Assembly (NCBI RefSeq): GCF_030272615.1
Contig: NC_081407.1
Coordinates: forward strand, 147,187,744-147,251,743
DNA: 64,000 bases
Reading direction: 5' to 3'
Source: Cryptomeria japonica
Lineage: Eukaryota > Streptophyta > Pinopsida > Cupressales > Cupressaceae
In this document: one piece after another, positions 46,800 through 59,681 of the stretch
Numbering within the stretch: position 1 is the first letter of the stretch
How the letters are laid out: each line of letters opens with the position of its first letter
Position numbers and translations under genes: made by a program
The notes under the pieces: model-generated
Databases searched by the model: none
What the model was told of the DNA's origin: nothing
What the model saw: only the letters and a program-made list of their open reading frames with translations

Positions 46800-49700
46800 C
46801 TAGTCTAGCACATCATCTACCCCCCGATCTTGCTGATCAATGTTTCGGGAAGGCAGGGAACATGCTAGAGGAGGAACATTCAACACAACAGATGGAGCTA
46901 TCACAAGATCCAAACAAGGGCTATGTTCATGTTCTGAGCCACATTGTTCTTGTCTAGGAGCTAGGATAAGTGCTTTAGAAAATTCATTAGATAAATGGTT
47001 ATCAACATCAACAAGTTCGTATTCACTATCAGAAGCAAGAGAAGTAATATTTTCATCATGAATAACATTTTCATCTATATCATCATCAAGATTTATAAAA
47101 ATAGGATCTTTAACTCGCACAGGATCAAGACCATCATGCATCTTATGTTTAGGAGATTTAGGCTCAATGTCCGGCTGAGGAGAAAATGGAATAATGCTCA
47201 TTGAAGGTGTTTTTGGAGATGGCAAAGTTTGAGAAGAAGCTGCTTGAGCTCTAAGACGACGCTTTCGTCGGCGTTCACGTGCAGAACGATTTCATCTAGT
47301 CTTAGTAGGAAGTGAAGAAGATTGAGGAGGAGGACTATTCTCATCCCTATCACTTGGGTGTTTAGGTTGTGGTCTCTTAGGCTGAATAATAGGAGAAGAA
47401 GAAGGTCTCTTCTCTCTATAAAAGGAAGGAGGAGGAACTGCTCCATATAAAGGAGGAATTTTTGGTTTAGGAAAGAGACCAAGTCCATCATGATGAGGAG
47501 GTATAGGTCTACTTGTAGGAAGTTTATTAGATATAGACATAGTCACATCCATAGGGATGGGTTGGGAATCTTCTTGAGTAAAGACATTAGTTTTATCTTT
47601 CAAAGGAAGAACTTCCTTCTCAAGAATGATAGGAATGTCAAGTTTAGGTGTTCTAGGTTCACTTAAAGATAGGATCATATCTGTTTTCCACTTTTGATAA
47701 GATTTGAAAAGATGATCACTTCGCGGAGGAAGGGATTGGAATTGTTTAGGCCAAAAGTAATCAAGAGGAACACTAGAGGTTCTTTCAGCTGGTTTAAAGA
47801 GGCTATGATTGACAGTAACAACTTCACCATTATGGGGAAATTTCAAATACTTATGAATAGGAGAAGCAATAGCTTTCATGGAAGATAGCCAAGGATAGCC
47901 AAGCTTCACACGAAATTGTTCGGAAGATGGAATAATAGCAAAGTTCACATCAAGGGATTTGTTATAGACCTCAATAGGCAATGTAATAGAACCAATTGCA
48001 GGAGAAGAAAATGCATCAAATAGTTTCACAATCACATCTGTTTTGTCATAAATCACTTGATTCAATTGCAAAGTAAAAAGAAATTCTTCAGTAATAACAT
48101 TAACCATGCACGAAGGATCAATAAGCACTCCACGGCAAGGTGTATTCTTGACTTTTCCATCAGGTGCCCTAATGGTTTCATTGGAATCAAATGTGATGGA
48201 AGGTTCTTTAGGGTTTTCTTGCTGCTCTACAAAGTTAATCACATTTGGAGTCATAGACACAAGACCATCAGATGAAAGAGAGGAATCATTAGTCTCAATC
48301 GCATTAGAGGTATGAGAAGGTAATGGATCAGTGAAAATCTGAAGATTTTGATTAGGAGGAGCTACAGATGTATTGCCTTTATCATTCACTCCAGAAACAG
48401 AGATAGTATTATTATCAATCAAATCTTGAATTTTACCCTTTAAAGAAAAACATTTTTCAGTATCATGCCCAGGCTGACGATGAAATTGACAAAAGGCTTT
48501 GTTATCAAAATAAGGTGAAGTAATCTTTGCAGGATCAATTTGTCTTATAGGAGGAAGAGTAAGCACATTTTGTTCCAATAATTTATTCATAATACTATGC
48601 AATGATTCATTCAAAGCAGTATACTTTCTTTCTTTCTTGAAAAATTTAGAAATAGGAGGCACACTTGATGCTGCATTCACATTGTTGTTGATGATGTTTT
48701 CATTGAATTTGATGGAGTCTCTGTTCGGTTTAAACTTCCCAAATGGTTGTTGACTGCTATCACCCTTATCACTCGGAGCCATAGGATGTGATTGTTCCAT
48801 TTGACTCACAGTCAGTTGATAATTGTGAAGAGTTGCACACAACTGTTGGAAAGAAGTAAACTCAGAAAACAGAAGTTTGTCTCGAATATCTTTTTGTAAA
48901 TTAGAAATAAAGATTCTTTGAATATCATTGTCAAGCACTGGAAAAGAAATTTGAGCATACAAATGCTTATATCTACCAATGAAATCAGTCACTTTTTCTT
49001 TAACACCTTGTTTACAATGCATTAAATCAATCAAAGTAACTTTAGGACTTATATTGTTTTGAAATTGTTGAATGAAAGCATTTGCAAGTTGTTCGAAAGA
49101 AGTAATAGAATAGGAAGGCAACGAGCAATACCATTGTAGGGCTTTGTCTCTTAATGTTCTAGTGAATAGTTTTGCCAGCAACCTTTGGTCATAAGCAAAA
49201 TCAGTACAAATTGTTTGAAAAGTCTTAACATGTGTTAGAGGATCTCCTTTACCATTATAGAGCTCCAAATGCGAGATTTCAAAATGTTTAGGAGGGATAG
49301 CTCGAACAATGTCAAGAGAAAGTGGGCTCGCAACATCAAATGTGGGTACACTAAACTTAGATTGATTCATAGAGGCAATTTGTTGCTATAAAGAAGAGAC
49401 AGTTTGTGCAAGATTGTTAATGGTCGCTTCAGTCGAAGAGTTCATATTAGATGTGTTAGATTGAGATGGAGGTGTTATGTTATTGAAAGAAGGTAAAGAG
49501 TAAGGTGGTGGGACCCTATGATAATTAGTCATAGGAGATGATTGGACAGGAGGAACACTACAAGGAGGAATGGAATGGTTAAACGAATTGCCCCCTTGCG
49601 TCATGTTCATTTGTGAAGATGTAATAAGAACACTCATTGAAGGAGTGAATGAAGAAGTCGGATTGAATGAAGGAAGAGGCTTAATTGAAAAGGAAGGATT

Positions 49701-50225
49701 GCCCCCATGACTAGTGATCACAGGAGGAATGTCTTGTGTAGAAGTAGCCATTATGTTTGATGTAAAGGTAGGTATGCTAGCAATAGAAGTCATCAAAGGA
49801 ATAGAATGATTGACTTGAGTAGGAGGTTGTGTATAACCTAAAGTTTCGGCACAACTCTTCATAGGCATCACGTTCGAATTCACAATGTGTGAAATACCAC
49901 GCAAAATATCAATTCCATTCTTATCACTTTGAAGCATACATTTTAGACCCTCAATTAAAGGAAGAGCTTGACTATCAGGGTATTCTTGAGACATCCATTG
50001 TCGAAAATCGTCAAATTGGTTATCCAATTTTGAAAGTTGCTCTTCAGAAACCTCATGGAGAGCTTCTTCATCATTAGGAGGATTAGAGGAATTACCCATG
50101 TCCTCGTTAAAAAGGCTATTCAAATTAGGTTCCATCTCCTCAGTAGTTAAACCTCGGAAAGACTTAATTCTACGGCTTCGTCTAACGGGAATAGTGTAAG
50201 TAGGGCTTATTGTTGTAAAACTCAT
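46800..50225 (-). pseudogene. Gag-protease-like polyprotein of the gag-only element
   Basis: One frame from ATG 50225 to stop at 46800, 1142 codons, interrupted only by TAG (49383-49385, between TVSSL and QQIASMNQ) and TGA (47289-47291, likely an Arg codon). The first 280 residues are Ser/Pro/Asn-rich. The capsid domain includes DPLTHVKTFQTICTDFAYDQ and LRDKALQWYCSLPSYSITSF (about 49050-49260). CQFHRQPGHDTEKCFSLKGK (about 48440-48500) resembles the Tat/Athila-type knuckle. A retropepsin-like fold (GVLIDPSCMVNVITEEF, 48070-48140; KLGYPWLSSMKAIASP, 47860-47910) has D-P-S where D-S/T-G is expected, so it is probably inactive. The C-terminus is Pro-rich with basic RERRRKRRLRAQ, then an acidic tail. 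No RT follows. The near-intact 1.1-kb-codon frame suggests late decay. Confidence 0.88.
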
Positions 50226-51398
50226 GCACTAGAGAAGGAGAGAAAATTTTGATTTTAGAGGTAGCAATTTTCAGTAAAATCAGCCAATCTTCTAGATTTA
50301 AGCTGTTAAATGCAATCACAACAGTCTCCCGAAATTTCGGAAAAAATGTTCGGGACCGTGGCGCTCGGAGTGCAACACGGTCCTTGCAACTTTTTTCGAA
50401 ATTTGCAGGGATGAAAGGTATGATGATTTTAAAGCCAATCTGAAAAAATTGAGTGATTTTATGATCTGTAGATAGACCAAATTAAAGTTGCAATCTCAAA
50501 ATTGAACCCTACCCAGATTGTCGAAAAATGCAAAATTTGAATTTTGAAAAAAAAGAGAGGGAAACTGAAATTTTGAATTTTATGATTTTAGAGAGAATGT
50601 CAAGAGTAATGCAAATTTTGAAATTTAAAAATTGACTCAATTTCACGCAAAATTCAATTTTGAAAGCGGAAATCAAAGTTGTTATAATTAAGCACTTAAT
50701 TTCAAAAGTCACAAAATGTAAGAATTTGAATAAAGCACTGAAATTTTTAATGAATGTTAACGGACTTTTCAGATTTAGGACAGTAAGAACACAATTTTGA
50801 CACAAAATTTTAGTTTCAATGATTTTTGAATGTTTAAAAGCCTTAATCCAAGCAATCACAAGACCAACTTTGACTGTAATTTTGAAGGTGTTAAAATTGA
50901 TAAAATCAGCCAAAATTCTGGATTTTAGCAGAAAAATACAGTAAGATCTCGCTCCCGAAATTTCGGAAAAAATGTTGGGGACGATGGCGCTCGGCACCAC
51001 GGTCCTTGTAACTTTTTTCCAAATTTTCAGGGATGAAAGATATTGTGATTTTATTGCTGAATCCAAAGTTATAGCTGATTTGGAGATGTTTTGATCAGTG
51101 AAATTGTCGGACAAAGGTTGAATCAAGAGGGTTTCAAAAATTAGGGTTTTGACACTTAACCACTTAATTTTCAAAATTAAAACATAGATATGAATTGATA
51201 ATTTGTAATAGAAGGATAGATCTGAAACAAGCATTAACAATTAAACATTTCACAAGCTTAATTACTAAAAAGAAATTTTAGGGTTTTTATGCAATCATCT
51301 CTAAAATTTTGCAAAAGATCAAACATGGAAATGTAATCAATTTTTTCAGATCTAAGCATGAAAAATCAGAAAGCATGTTCACATCAGGTTCACCAAAA
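50226..51398 (-). other. Leader of the gag-only element with duplicated GC-hairpin unit
   Basis: Two related units (about 50268-50440 and 50903-51060) share CCCGAAATTTCGGAAAAAAT, then a GTGGCGCTCGG or ATGGCGCTCGG hairpin and GGGATGAAAG. The 243-residue minus frame at 50509-51240 is AT-rich and unrecognised. Next to the LTR the minus strand reads TTTTGGTGAACCTGATG, the probable primer site; I cannot name its tRNA. Confidence 0.65.
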
Positions 51399-52673
51399 TG
51401 TAAAGCAGAAAAATCGCGATCGAACCCTAGTTGCTCTCCCCTCTTCCAACTCCAAGGAGAGAGAAGGGAGGTTCGCTAGGATTCGATGGTTTTCACTTAG
51501 GGGGGAGACTTTACATTCAAAAGAGGGGTTGAAACCCACAAGATCCAATCCCACGCAATGCAAGATTGGATGCTAAATGAGTTTCAAGGGTTAAGACAAC
51601 AAGGCTACCCTCTTTTGTAAAGAATGTGCATAGGAGAATTAAGCTAGGAATGCATAGAAAGTGACAAAGATTCGCTTATAAACTGAGATAGGAATACAGT
51701 ATGAAGCTGCGGACCTGGAATTAGCAGTAAAATGTCGATACGGCGCTGTCCTGCAAATTTGAGCAAAAGTTGTCAGGACGATGGCGCCCGGCGCCACGGT
51801 CCTCCAAAAAATCCATGAAACGAAGGGGGATCTGTTCATCTCTGCACAAGGATTCCAGATCTTCAATCTCAGCTGTGTACCTGCAACCTACACACAGAAA
51901 AGCGAAGACGATTGGGGGGTTAGGGATTAGGGGTTTGCCTTTAGGTCAAACCCCAGTTTTGGAATTAACCAAGAAATGAGCAAGAGCTGTAAATGTAAAT
52001 GACTGTAAAACAAGTACTAATACCTTGTTCTAAGGATGTTTGTATCCTTATGTGCGAAGGTTTAGATGTTGTATGTTGTATGTTGTAGTAGTATGTGATC
52101 TCCTCTTCAATGGTTGAATCCTTGTCTTGAATGCAACACTTAGCCTTGAATGGAGACTTGAAATGATCAATTGCTTGAAGGAATGCTTGAATGCTTGAAT
52201 GCTTGAGTATAGTTTCCACGCCTTTTTCATCATTTGACCTTCTTACCCTTTTTTCTTACCCAAATGGGAGAGGCAAATGTAGTTTATATACTTGTCAATT
52301 AGGGCTGATAGACTGATTTTCCCGACCTTAGGCCGACCAAGAAAGTTAATTTCCAAATTGCAAACAAAAAGACCCGAGACCCCTTAGGAGACTGGGCCCA
52401 AAATAGGACCCAGGGACCAGGGCGCTGGGCACCATGGTCCTGGGGACCAAGGCGCTGGGCGCCCTGGTCTTGAGGGACCAGGGCGCTGGGCACTCTGGTC
52501 CCACCTCCCGGGACAACAAGGTGCAAGGAGGTTCATGCCAGGGTACTTGAAAAATGCAGTTTTTGGTGTCGTGAGCAAGTTTTGGGGTCTCCATTCAAGT
52601 TGCGTGTTGCGTCACCATCGTGAAGATCAAAATGCAGTCGAAATTTTAAGTGTCACAATTTTAGGACGCTACA
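51399..52673 (-). repeat. 5' LTR of the gag-only element
   Basis: 1275 bp, partner of 44811-46056. It holds palindrome TGGCGCCCGGCGCCA at 51782-51796 and one extra GGGCGCTGGG-type repeat near 52420-52500, which accounts for most of the length difference. Confidence 0.93.
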
Positions 52674-52678
52674 GTTTG

Positions 52679-53375
52679 CTTCAATAGTGTCAGAGTCATC
52701 TTCATCTACACTTGTAGCTACTTCTTTCCCTTTCTTAGTTGTCTTGAAGACAACCACTCTTTAAGTTTCAACACTTAGAGTCCTCATTTAATAAGCTGAT
52801 AATAAACCAAATAGATCATCTATGGAGAAGGTTTTTAGGTCTTTAGCTTCTTCAATACCATAGATATTTGTGTCATATTTTGTTGTCAATGATCTCAACA
52901 CCTTTTTTACTATAACTTTGTTTGAAACATCCTCTCCTAGTCCTCATATAGAATTAACTATTTCATCCACTCTTTAAATATAATCAAGAATCTTTTCTTC
53001 CTCCTTCATCTTCAGTCCTTCAAACTGACCTCAAAGATTTTGCACTTTAGCCTCCTTTACCTTTACATCTCCTTCATAGATTCTTTGCAGCTTGTCCCAT
53101 GTTTCTTTTGTAGAAGTACAGTGCATAGCTTTGACAAACTCTATATCATATAGGCTACTCAAGATTTCATTCTTAGCTTTAGCATTATACTCATATTCTC
53201 TTTTAGCATTAGGATCTATAGGAGGAGTTTGAGGAACTATATAGCCATTTTTAATCGACATCCAGACATCAAAACCTAGGGAGGATAAATAGGTTTTCAT
53301 TACGTTTCTCCAAAAGCCATAGTTTGTGCCATTAAATATTGGCACTTTATTAGAGGAGGGTTAATTTTTAGCCAT
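52679..53375 (-). pseudogene. Copia gag N-terminal part, right of an insertion
   Basis: ATG 53375 opens MAKN*PSSNKVPIFNGTNYG then FWRNVMKTYLSSLGFDVWMS, the UBN2/Retrotran_gag_2 start of copia Gags. CTSTKETWDKLQRIYEGDVK and ATKYD-type motifs follow, then KKGKEVATSVDEDDSDTIEA at the junction. The zinc knuckle continues at 44700-44805. Stops include one at codon 5. Confidence 0.85.
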
Positions 53376-53430
53376 TGCGTTCACAGAATAGAATCTACCC
53401 AAGCTAGAGAAATCTTATCTAATAGGAGAA

Positions 53431-54660
53431 GATTGAAGAACACAAATAGACCACTGAGAGTTGGGAGAGTGAATTATTGGAACTTTTAAAACATAATTTT
53501 AAACTATGAAATCAATAAAATCAGAGAGAAATTATATCAAATTGACACATTAAACACACATGCACATAAATATGGATAACACAAAATGTAGGAGGAGAAC
53601 CCACGATGGGGAAAAACCTCGGTGAGAATAGCTATTAGAGTCTACTACTCTAATCCAACCTCACAAGTAAAATTTTTTATTACAAAGTTTATGGGAACCA
53701 ACCCAAAGGAGCACCAACTCCTGAAGTTTATAAGAACCAACCCAAAGGAGCACCTACCCCTAATCTAAAGACCTACTCAGATGACATACACTGAATATTC
53801 AATTACAATTAAGCACCTTGTTACAAATAAAGTTTTGTAGTTCACTGTAGTTATGCTGCTTGCTCACAATGTTATCTTGCTCTACCTCTTGCGTTATGCT
53901 GAGGCTCTAATTTCTAATTTATGATCTCTGCAATCCAAATTTGTCCTCTTCTGTTTGTCCTCTTCTTATCTCTACACACATCTTTGTCTGATCTTTTCTT
54001 GGATCAGTCCTCTTTCTCTGCTCCACTCTATGTGAATAATCTTCAGTGTTATTATCCTCGATTCTCAACTCCTTGATCTCTACTTCTTTGGTTTCTGATC
54101 TCTACCCTCCAACTCTCTTCTTTATTAGCTTTCAAGTCTCTTCTCTCTATCTCCTTCTTCACCTCATGCACTACTCTCTATCAACACTTCACTGCTCACT
54201 TTTACATACACACTATTATATTTGTATTAAGCATGACAACAACAAAAATTTTCTCACCATAAGATTAATTTGAATGATGTACATGTTGATTTGATCTCTT
54301 GGTGGTTGTCATAATTAAAAGCATCCATCTTACATCTTTAGTCATTCTCTACATTCAGATTACTACATTTAGTAATCTATACCTGCTCATGGATTCTGAT
54401 ATCTGGTCAACTGATATTTTCAAGCCACTCAACCAATCTACTACCAGTTCTGCATTAAATGTGACCACCTCTCATCTTTGTAATTCGATCGGATTAGTTA
54501 GCTAACTATTATTTTGAGAGCATTCACATAGTTGTTCTCTGTCGGCACAAACTCTTCTTTTGATTTGTTTTGTACTAGCCACATTAACAACTTCTCCACC
54601 CTCGTCATCAGGTCACCCTTAGTCAACATTCACAATCTAACGCACATTACAAATTAGTAA
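53431..54660 (-). mobile_element. Probable 5' LTR of the interrupted copia element
   Basis: Just upstream of the gag start, CACTGAGAGTTGGGAGAGTG (53452-53471) is a decayed version of the C-run hairpin. A leader-like GGGGAAAAACCTC is near 53609, as in the other copia LTRs. The outer end is a guess, based on the 1.1-1.2 kb length of relatives. Confidence 0.45.
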
Positions 54661-55744
54661 TGTGCTGATGTCACCACACAAGTTGTCGATCATGGGGAAG
54701 CTTCCATCAAAGAATCAAGTTAGTGATCTCTTTAGGAAACATATGTACACAAAAGTCCTTAAAATGTGATCGATCGATATGAGACTAGTGAGGACCCCTT
54801 TGATATGTTGCTATCAGAGATCGGGGATCAAGTGGAAGAAGAATTGATGACCACAAAAAGTAGTGGCTACACTTCCATTAGAGAGTGATTAACTGAGAAA
54901 GCAAGGGGGGGTCCACTATTGGAGATTGGGGATTGGATGGACCAAGACTCGATGACTATACAAACTAGTGGTTACATTTTCATCAGAGAGCGATAAGCTA
55001 ATAAAAAAAGGGTTTGAACTGCAAGTGGACAAGATACATCTAAAGTCTCTCAAAAATAGGGATGTCGGTATAACACTACGTGTCTGTAAAGGCTGACATA
55101 GGTCTCACTGAAACATAGAGTCACAATGAAGTGCAAGGTTGTTGAGGCAAATTCTAGGATCTCACACCAAAAAGCTCAGGCATGCAAAGAGTGGCTAGAA
55201 ACATAGCGTGTAGTGATCACATGAAAAGATCCCATGCATTGATGTTGAATCTAAACCAACATGAATCCTACTTGAACCAACACTTCTTCAACTGATCTCT
55301 TGTTGCATACTTAACCAAATCGGCATTGCATTTGTGCATGTTGACATCAATGACAACTCAATGCCAATAGAATGTGGTTTGCTGCTCTTGAATCTTCATT
55401 AGCATTTGTCCCCAAGCCTTCATCTTCAATATTGGAGCTTCTCTCTTATGGGGGTATACATTCTTTTTTCCTCTCTTATGGGTATATTCATTGTACTTGT
55501 GTGACCAATTTAGTACTTGGGGAGCCATCTTGATTCCTTCAATCTTATCACATGTATTCTTTTGTATTTATTTTTTCTCTCTTTTGGAGAGGAGTTTTCT
55601 CCCATTGGTTTTTCTCCCTTTCTCCATTTGTGAGATTTGTACTCATTTTTACATGAGAGCACTAGGTAATATTATCAAGACTCATTCATGCTTGCATCTT
55701 TTCAATCATTGTTATCTCTTTATCTTATCCCTAAGTTAATCTTT
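54661..55744. other. Noncoding stretch, probably internal DNA of a decayed LTR element
   Basis: No coding motif recognised. A phrase pair (TGGTTACATTTTCATCAGAG near 54962 and TGGCTACACTTCCATTAGAG near 54865) shows an old tandem duplication of about 97 bp. Confidence 0.45.
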
Positions 55745-56120
55745 AGGGGGGATGTTTAAGTAATTAGGACATTATGTAATTAATTTTATAATTAGGTCTT
55801 TATTACTTTATTCACTTAAGCTAAACTTAGTTGTCTTTTACCTGTTATTAGATTAGGCTAATAATAGCTTATGTCTTCTCATTCATTATGTTTATGGCAC
55901 TTGGCACTAGCTATTTTAATATTTCTTTATGGTTTGCATCAAGGTCTTCATTCATCCTTTTATAAGGATTCACTCATTCATTGTAATAAAAATGTTATGT
56001 GTATTAATATACAATTCTCAAGTTGTTGAGCAAATTATTCTTGCTTAATGTCTATTTGTGATTAGTGTCATTCTTGCAAATGAGTCATGGGCTTGTTTGG
56101 TTGAACAAATAACTCCAACA
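55745..56120 (+). mobile_element. Polypurine tract and 3' LTR
   Basis: AGGGGGGA (55745-55752) precedes TGTTTAAGTAATTAGG (55753). The LTR ends AACTCCAACA at 56120, 368 bp, with CCTTTTATAAGGATT near 55959 as TATA region and AATAAAAATG near 55986. No partner LTR is visible. Confidence 0.6.
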
Positions 56121-58544
56121 GACCAAGTCATATGTAATAGAACAAATAATGATATAACAAAAATTCTTGTAATACTAGACATGTAATAGAATAAATAATG
56201 ATATACTTGTGCATGTTTTAGAATCGTGATTCCATTGCACTAGAGGCATGGATACTTTCATAACAAATATGGCAAGAATAAAGACTATAATCAACTTACA
56301 ATATTGCCAACATCATACTTCCTTTTAAAGATACCAATATAACTCTTCCACTAGCATGCCAACATAACTCTTCCATTATTCATCAACTCTTCCACTATTC
56401 ATCAACTATTCCAATACCTTGCTAACTCTTGCAATACCATTCCATGCATTTGACCATTATCTCCACCTCAAATTTTGCATAAAGAGTTATTGTTTACAAA
56501 TATTTGTGTTGCCACTATATACATCTCTCAACATAAATATTGAAAACTTATATGTAAAGTAAATTAAAGAAAATATAAATATATTTTAATATGTTCAATA
56601 AATTTTGAGTTCAATTTATATATTATAAGAAAATATTACTCATTAAAAATATTATAAAGAGTATAATGAATAATTTATGAACAAAAGTTTAAATATTCAA
56701 AAAAACCATTTTATTTATTTTAAAAATTTATATTTATAATTACACACAAAATCTGACAAATCTTTAACTTTATTATTTTCCTAAATTCTTAATAATTTTG
56801 TTACTATTATTGATGAAAAATTAAAAAATGGCTCAAAAGATTGATTTGAGTGGTTTACATGGGCTAAAATGTTGGGAAAAAACTTTATGCTTCTATCGAT
56901 AAGTATATCACTAGATATTAGAGATACAAGCAAAAAAATTACTAATAGTTTTTTCAAATATTAACTGTAAAATAATGCAAGAGAGTAGAGGTGGATATAA
57001 CGAATGAGAAGTTTGATATTTTGTTTTTTTTTTAATTATTTTTGTTTACTTTTTATTTTCATTTTATTGATACATCAAGAAATTGATGCAAATGAGCTCG
57101 TTTTCTATTTCAAAAGGATAATGATGAATGTGTTCAACCATGTAGATAAGATATAAGCTAGTTTTAAAACAAAACTTTTATATATAATTTATGGAAAAAT
57201 ATATTAGATGAATGAAAAATTGATCCTTTTGTAGGAATCCTCCCAAACGATCTCATATATCAAATTAGGATCCCACTTGACAATAAAACAATGAACATTA
57301 TTTTAATTTTTTTTTTAAATTTATCTACAAAATAGTGTAGAAATTTATAGATATAATATTTAAAATATTGCAACATGATAATATTAATTGTACTTATATA
57401 AAGTTGACTTTATTTATTTGTTATATAAAGGAATAGCTTTAGTTGGTACTACATTTGTGGTGTCCTAATAACATGGCTCTCATAACCTCTAGCCATATTA
57501 GTTGCCATTTCTCACATGATGGTTAAAGTTGAGGATTCAAACCTACAACAACTATCCATCTCTTTTAGTAACTTAACCATCCTCTCTACAATTTATGAAC
57601 ATTTTTCAAATAGTTTTGAGGTGGGTGAACAACTATAATTTTAATTTCTTGTGATTTACATTTTACACTTTTTTTTTTCTCAATTCAAATATAAAAATAA
57701 AAAATCTAGAATCTAGAAAAATGTCAAAAATGATCAACTATGTATACATCAAATTATTCATCTTAATTTAATTAAACTAAATTTTTTATTAACAATCAAT
57801 ATAAAAATCTTTTAAGTGAAATGAATTTTCATTTGACTTAACCTATTCAATATTTAAAACTAGCCTATGCCTCTTAATTTAATAGAATTAAGTTTTATAT
57901 TAAACAATCAATATAAAAATGTAATGAATTTTCATTTGACCTCAAGTATTCATTATTAAAAACTAGACCATTACAACACGTGATAAAAATGATGAATTTA
58001 CAAAGCTAAGTGAAGTATATAGCTACGTAATTGATGACAATAGATTAAATATTTGATCTAATAGAAAGCCGACAACGATTATTCCATACACGACTAGCAA
58101 TGTTTATTATATTCTTCAATTGACTCCTGCAAAGACGTGCTTATGATTTATTCTATTAAAAACATCTGATAAACCATCAAATCTTTCAGTGGTAGAAAGG
58201 AGCTGGTGCGCCTTGTATGTATTTAAAATGCTAATTGAGCTCATGTATTTTGAAGTATATGTAAAATGTCAAAGCTTGCAAACGCCTGTATCCTCACAAG
58301 TCAGCAGATCAAACTTCTCTGTCACTCCAAAATTTAGTCTGGTATGTATGTGTATGCTAACTTTATCTAACTGCCATGTTTTAACTGGTTAAACGGCTTT
58401 CACTGCTTTCACCTATATCTGATCTCACTTTCCACCTTCTACTCGAGAATATCAGCTTGTAACCCTAAGTACCACTAGATGGTAAGGCTTCACTAGCACG
58501 CAGGTAAAAGCTAATGTATTAGTAGGATTAGAAGAATGAGGAGA
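56121..58544. other. AT-rich DNA without recognisable gene
   Basis: Long A/T-rich stretch. The + frame at 58189-58392 has no recognised domain. Confidence 0.5.
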
Positions 58545-59681
58545 GAACCCCAATCATCTCATTTATCATATATATCAAAGAGTGTCAATAGGAGACTCCC
58601 TATCATTGTTACTATCATTATCATTGTTTTTTTCATTAGGAGGTTGAGAGTCACAAATACACAATATAGCAAGACTACAATAAAAGAATTTAGTCACATT
58701 TAAAATAATACAATCTTTTGTCTTTCACCTAATCGTTAAATATACAAGCTGATTATTTTTTGAAAGACTAAAGAGTAAGAGAATAAGGAAGTAGGGTTGG
58801 ATATACGGGAGTTGTAATAGCGACATAGCTATTATAATTGGTATCATGATATTAGTATATGTACTAAAATTTTAATTGAAATGATGTGGTTTAGGATATT
58901 TGTCATAATGATTGTGTTTTTTTGTGGGGTGTGTATTGATGGTTAATTGTCTCTCACAACAATTTGTAGTGTTTGTGTATTTTAGATGGCATATTATATG
59001 TCCAATAATCATCGTTCATGTCTTGTTGATTATGCTGATTATGTTAGTCTGATACATTATGGGGTTTCTCAAGATCACTTACAAGTATTCACTACTAAAG
59101 CCCTATCATTGGTCACTATGCGGTAAGAGATAATACACTACTAAGACATGATAAGAATGGTCTCAATCATCTCATTTGACCCATGCATCAACAAGGCACA
59201 AAATCATCATTTTGTTTTTCTTCATAAAAAAGATAAAGAGTCAAAAATAGGCAATATATAGCAAGAACAAGGTGAGGGATTTTAGTAATATTTGAATTAA
59301 ATAGTATCTTGTCTCCCACTTAGTTATTTAATATGCATTCTAGTTTTTTTTTTTCAAATATCAAAGACGAAAATAATAATGAAATAGGGTTATATATAGG
59401 GGAGTGAGGTGATTGGAATAATGGTCTAGCAATTATTATTTTTATTATAAATATTAATTTATGAAATAAATATTTAAGTGAATGATATGGTGTTCATATC
59501 GCAATGATTACAATTTTCTTTATTTCATTTTGCATATGTTTTGATGATTGATTTCTTCTAGCCCATCAATTTTTAGTTTTTGTGTATTTTAGAAGGTCTA
59601 TAAGTTTAAGTATCATCACATATGTACCTTTTGTTCAACTCCTTAGATTGATTTAATGCTTTATACGGCTTCTCAAGCTCA
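58545..59681. repeat. Old tandem duplication, period about 0.6 kb
   Basis: 58545-59080 and about 59157-59681 run in parallel with diverged matches: CAATCATCTCATTT, AAAGAGT-, TAGGGTTATA/GG, GTGTATTTTAGA, GGTTTCTCAAGATCAC versus GGCTTCTCAAGCTCAC. The offset drifts from about 616 to 604. Confidence 0.75.

Larger units (their letters stand above)
44811..52673 (-). mobile_element. Gag-only (TR-GAG-like) LTR retrotransposon, complete
   Basis: 7863 bp. LTRs 44811-46056 and 51399-52673, each starting TGTAAAGC and ending GACGCTACA on +, so termini are TGTA/TACA. The flanks are identical GTTTG (44806-44810, 52674-52678). The internal region holds one Gag-protease-like frame and a long leader but no RT, RNase H or integrase motif. 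Non-autonomous plant elements of this layout have been described as TR-GAGs. The LTRs differ by about 19 changes in the first 500 bases (under 4 percent), younger than the chromovirus. It lies in a minus-strand copia gag. Confidence 0.93.

Noticed and set aside
50509-51240. 243-codon minus frame in the leader of the gag-only element
   Set aside because: Composition follows the AT-rich DNA (Phe, Ile, Lys, Ser, Leu); no motif, and the duplicated leader units cross it without regard to frame.
58189-58392. Open frame that might be a host exon
   Set aside because: No domain, no convincing partner exons and no promoter.
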